This document shows, in pieces, positions 7,395 to 7,644 of a DNA stretch of 7,644 bases. Both the position numbers and the translations under genes were made by a program. This DNA is from Myxococcales bacterium (GTDB lineage Bacteria > Myxococcota_A > Bradymonadia > Bradymonadales > Bradymonadaceae): positions 1 through 7,644 of the forward strand of contig SKNI01000567.1 in NCBI GenBank assembly GCA_007120615.1, in the 5' to 3' direction. The notes below the pieces were generated by a model. That model had not been told where the DNA came from and did no database searches. It was given only the letters and a program-made list of their open reading frames with translations. Position 1 is the stretch's first letter. Every line of letters begins with the position of its first letter.

Positions 7395-7418
7395 GGTCAA
7401 GAGCAAGGTCAAGAGCAA
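7395..7418. repeat. Perfect tandem repeat, 12-base unit, two copies
   Basis: The plus strand reads GGTCAAGAGCAA at 7395-7406 and again at 7407-7418, followed by GG, which starts a third unit. On the transcript-sense strand the unit contains CTTGAC. It lies 55-78 bases upstream of the purE start codon. Confidence 0.9.
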
Positions 7419-7427
7419 GGGAAATCG

Positions 7428-7447
7428 CCAAGGGGCCAAGGGGCCAA
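7428..7447. repeat. Tandem repeat, 8-base unit, two and a half copies
   Basis: The plus strand reads CCAAGGGG at 7428-7435 and 7436-7443, then CCAA at 7444-7447. A related GCAAGGGG occurs at 7463-7470. It lies beside the 12-base repeat and shares its CAAG core, so both may come from one low-complexity element. Confidence 0.85.
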
Positions 7448-7644
7448 AGACGCCAGGGAAAGGCAAGGGGATTAGGGGAGCTGTCTTGTTGGTGCCGCGC
7501 CTTCCGGAATGGTGGAGCTTCTGGCCTGTTGTGAATGAGACGATCGAGGTACCGAAGCGCTCCGGGTTTAGACTGAAGAGTGTTCCAGGCCGCTAGAAGC
7601 CCGAAGATCAGCCGCCGATAAAGACCTGGCAGCAGGCCCATAAC

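Larger units (their letters stand above)
7341..7644 (-). other. Upstream region of purE, no assigned gene
   Basis: About 304 bases precede purE. The half nearest purE holds the ribosome binding site and short tandem repeats in a tract that is 78 purines out of 100 on the plus strand (7381-7480). A minus-strand frame is open from the right edge to a TAA at 7335-7333, overlapping the purE start by 8 bases. Its first part, beginning MGLLPGLYRRLIFG at 7641, could be the tail of an upstream gene, but its end is encoded by the repeats, so I do not call it. I found no convincing -35/-10 pair, purine riboswitch, tRNA or U-tailed terminator. The promoter may lie here undetected or beyond the right edge. 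Confidence 0.6.

Noticed and set aside
7385..7410. A possible promoter using TTGACC and TATACC in the purE leader
   Set aside because: The spacing is only 14 bases (or less for the second copy), and the TTGAC motif is simply part of the tandem repeat.
7341..7466. A 42-residue N-terminal extension of PurE with a Leu/Pro-rich, signal-like stretch
   Set aside because: It is encoded by the tandem repeats, lacks a family counterpart, and the downstream ATG has a strong AAGGAG at ideal spacing. PurE is cytoplasmic.
7210..7596. A 128-codon plus-strand frame running from within purE across the leader
   Set aside because: Its first third is antisense to purE and its middle is repeat-derived Lys/Gly-rich sequence; there is no evidence of a divergent gene.

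Overview
This window is a purine biosynthesis operon. Seven complete genes lie head to tail on the minus strand. In transcription order, from the right edge to the left, they are purE, purK, purB, purC, purS, purQ and purL. A further reading frame starts about 20 bases after purL and runs off the left edge. I see no rRNA, tRNA, CRISPR array, insertion sequence or phage gene. No previously undescribed system is visible; the interest lies in the junctions and the leader.

Layout: bases 7341-7644 hold no gene I can assign. They contain short tandem repeats in a tract whose transcript-sense strand is C-rich and G-poor. purE (7340-6846) and purK (6849-5680) overlap by 4 bases. purB (5652-4357) follows after 27 bases, then comes a 79-base gap with a 15-base tandem duplication and a small hairpin, then purC (4277-3348). 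purS (3336-3070), purQ (3073-2390) and purL (2393-120) follow with 4-base ATGA overlaps at both internal junctions. Every gene has a recognisable Shine-Dalgarno sequence, including the two that start with GTG (purK and purC).

Together the genes cover FGAR to FGAM (PurS, PurQ, PurL) and AIR to AICAR (PurK, PurE, PurC, PurB). PurB also serves the last step to AMP. PurF, PurD, PurN/PurT, PurM and PurH are not seen and must be encoded elsewhere or beyond the left edge.

Organism: a bacterium of moderately high GC. The FGAM synthase is split into PurS/PurQ/PurL, and the gene order matches the first part of the Bacillus subtilis pur operon. The split form also occurs in archaea, alphaproteobacteria and other phyla, so it does not fix the taxon. 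The base composition and the short GA-rich intergenic repeats suggest an environmental deltaproteobacterium-like lineage rather than Bacillus, but this is a weak guess.
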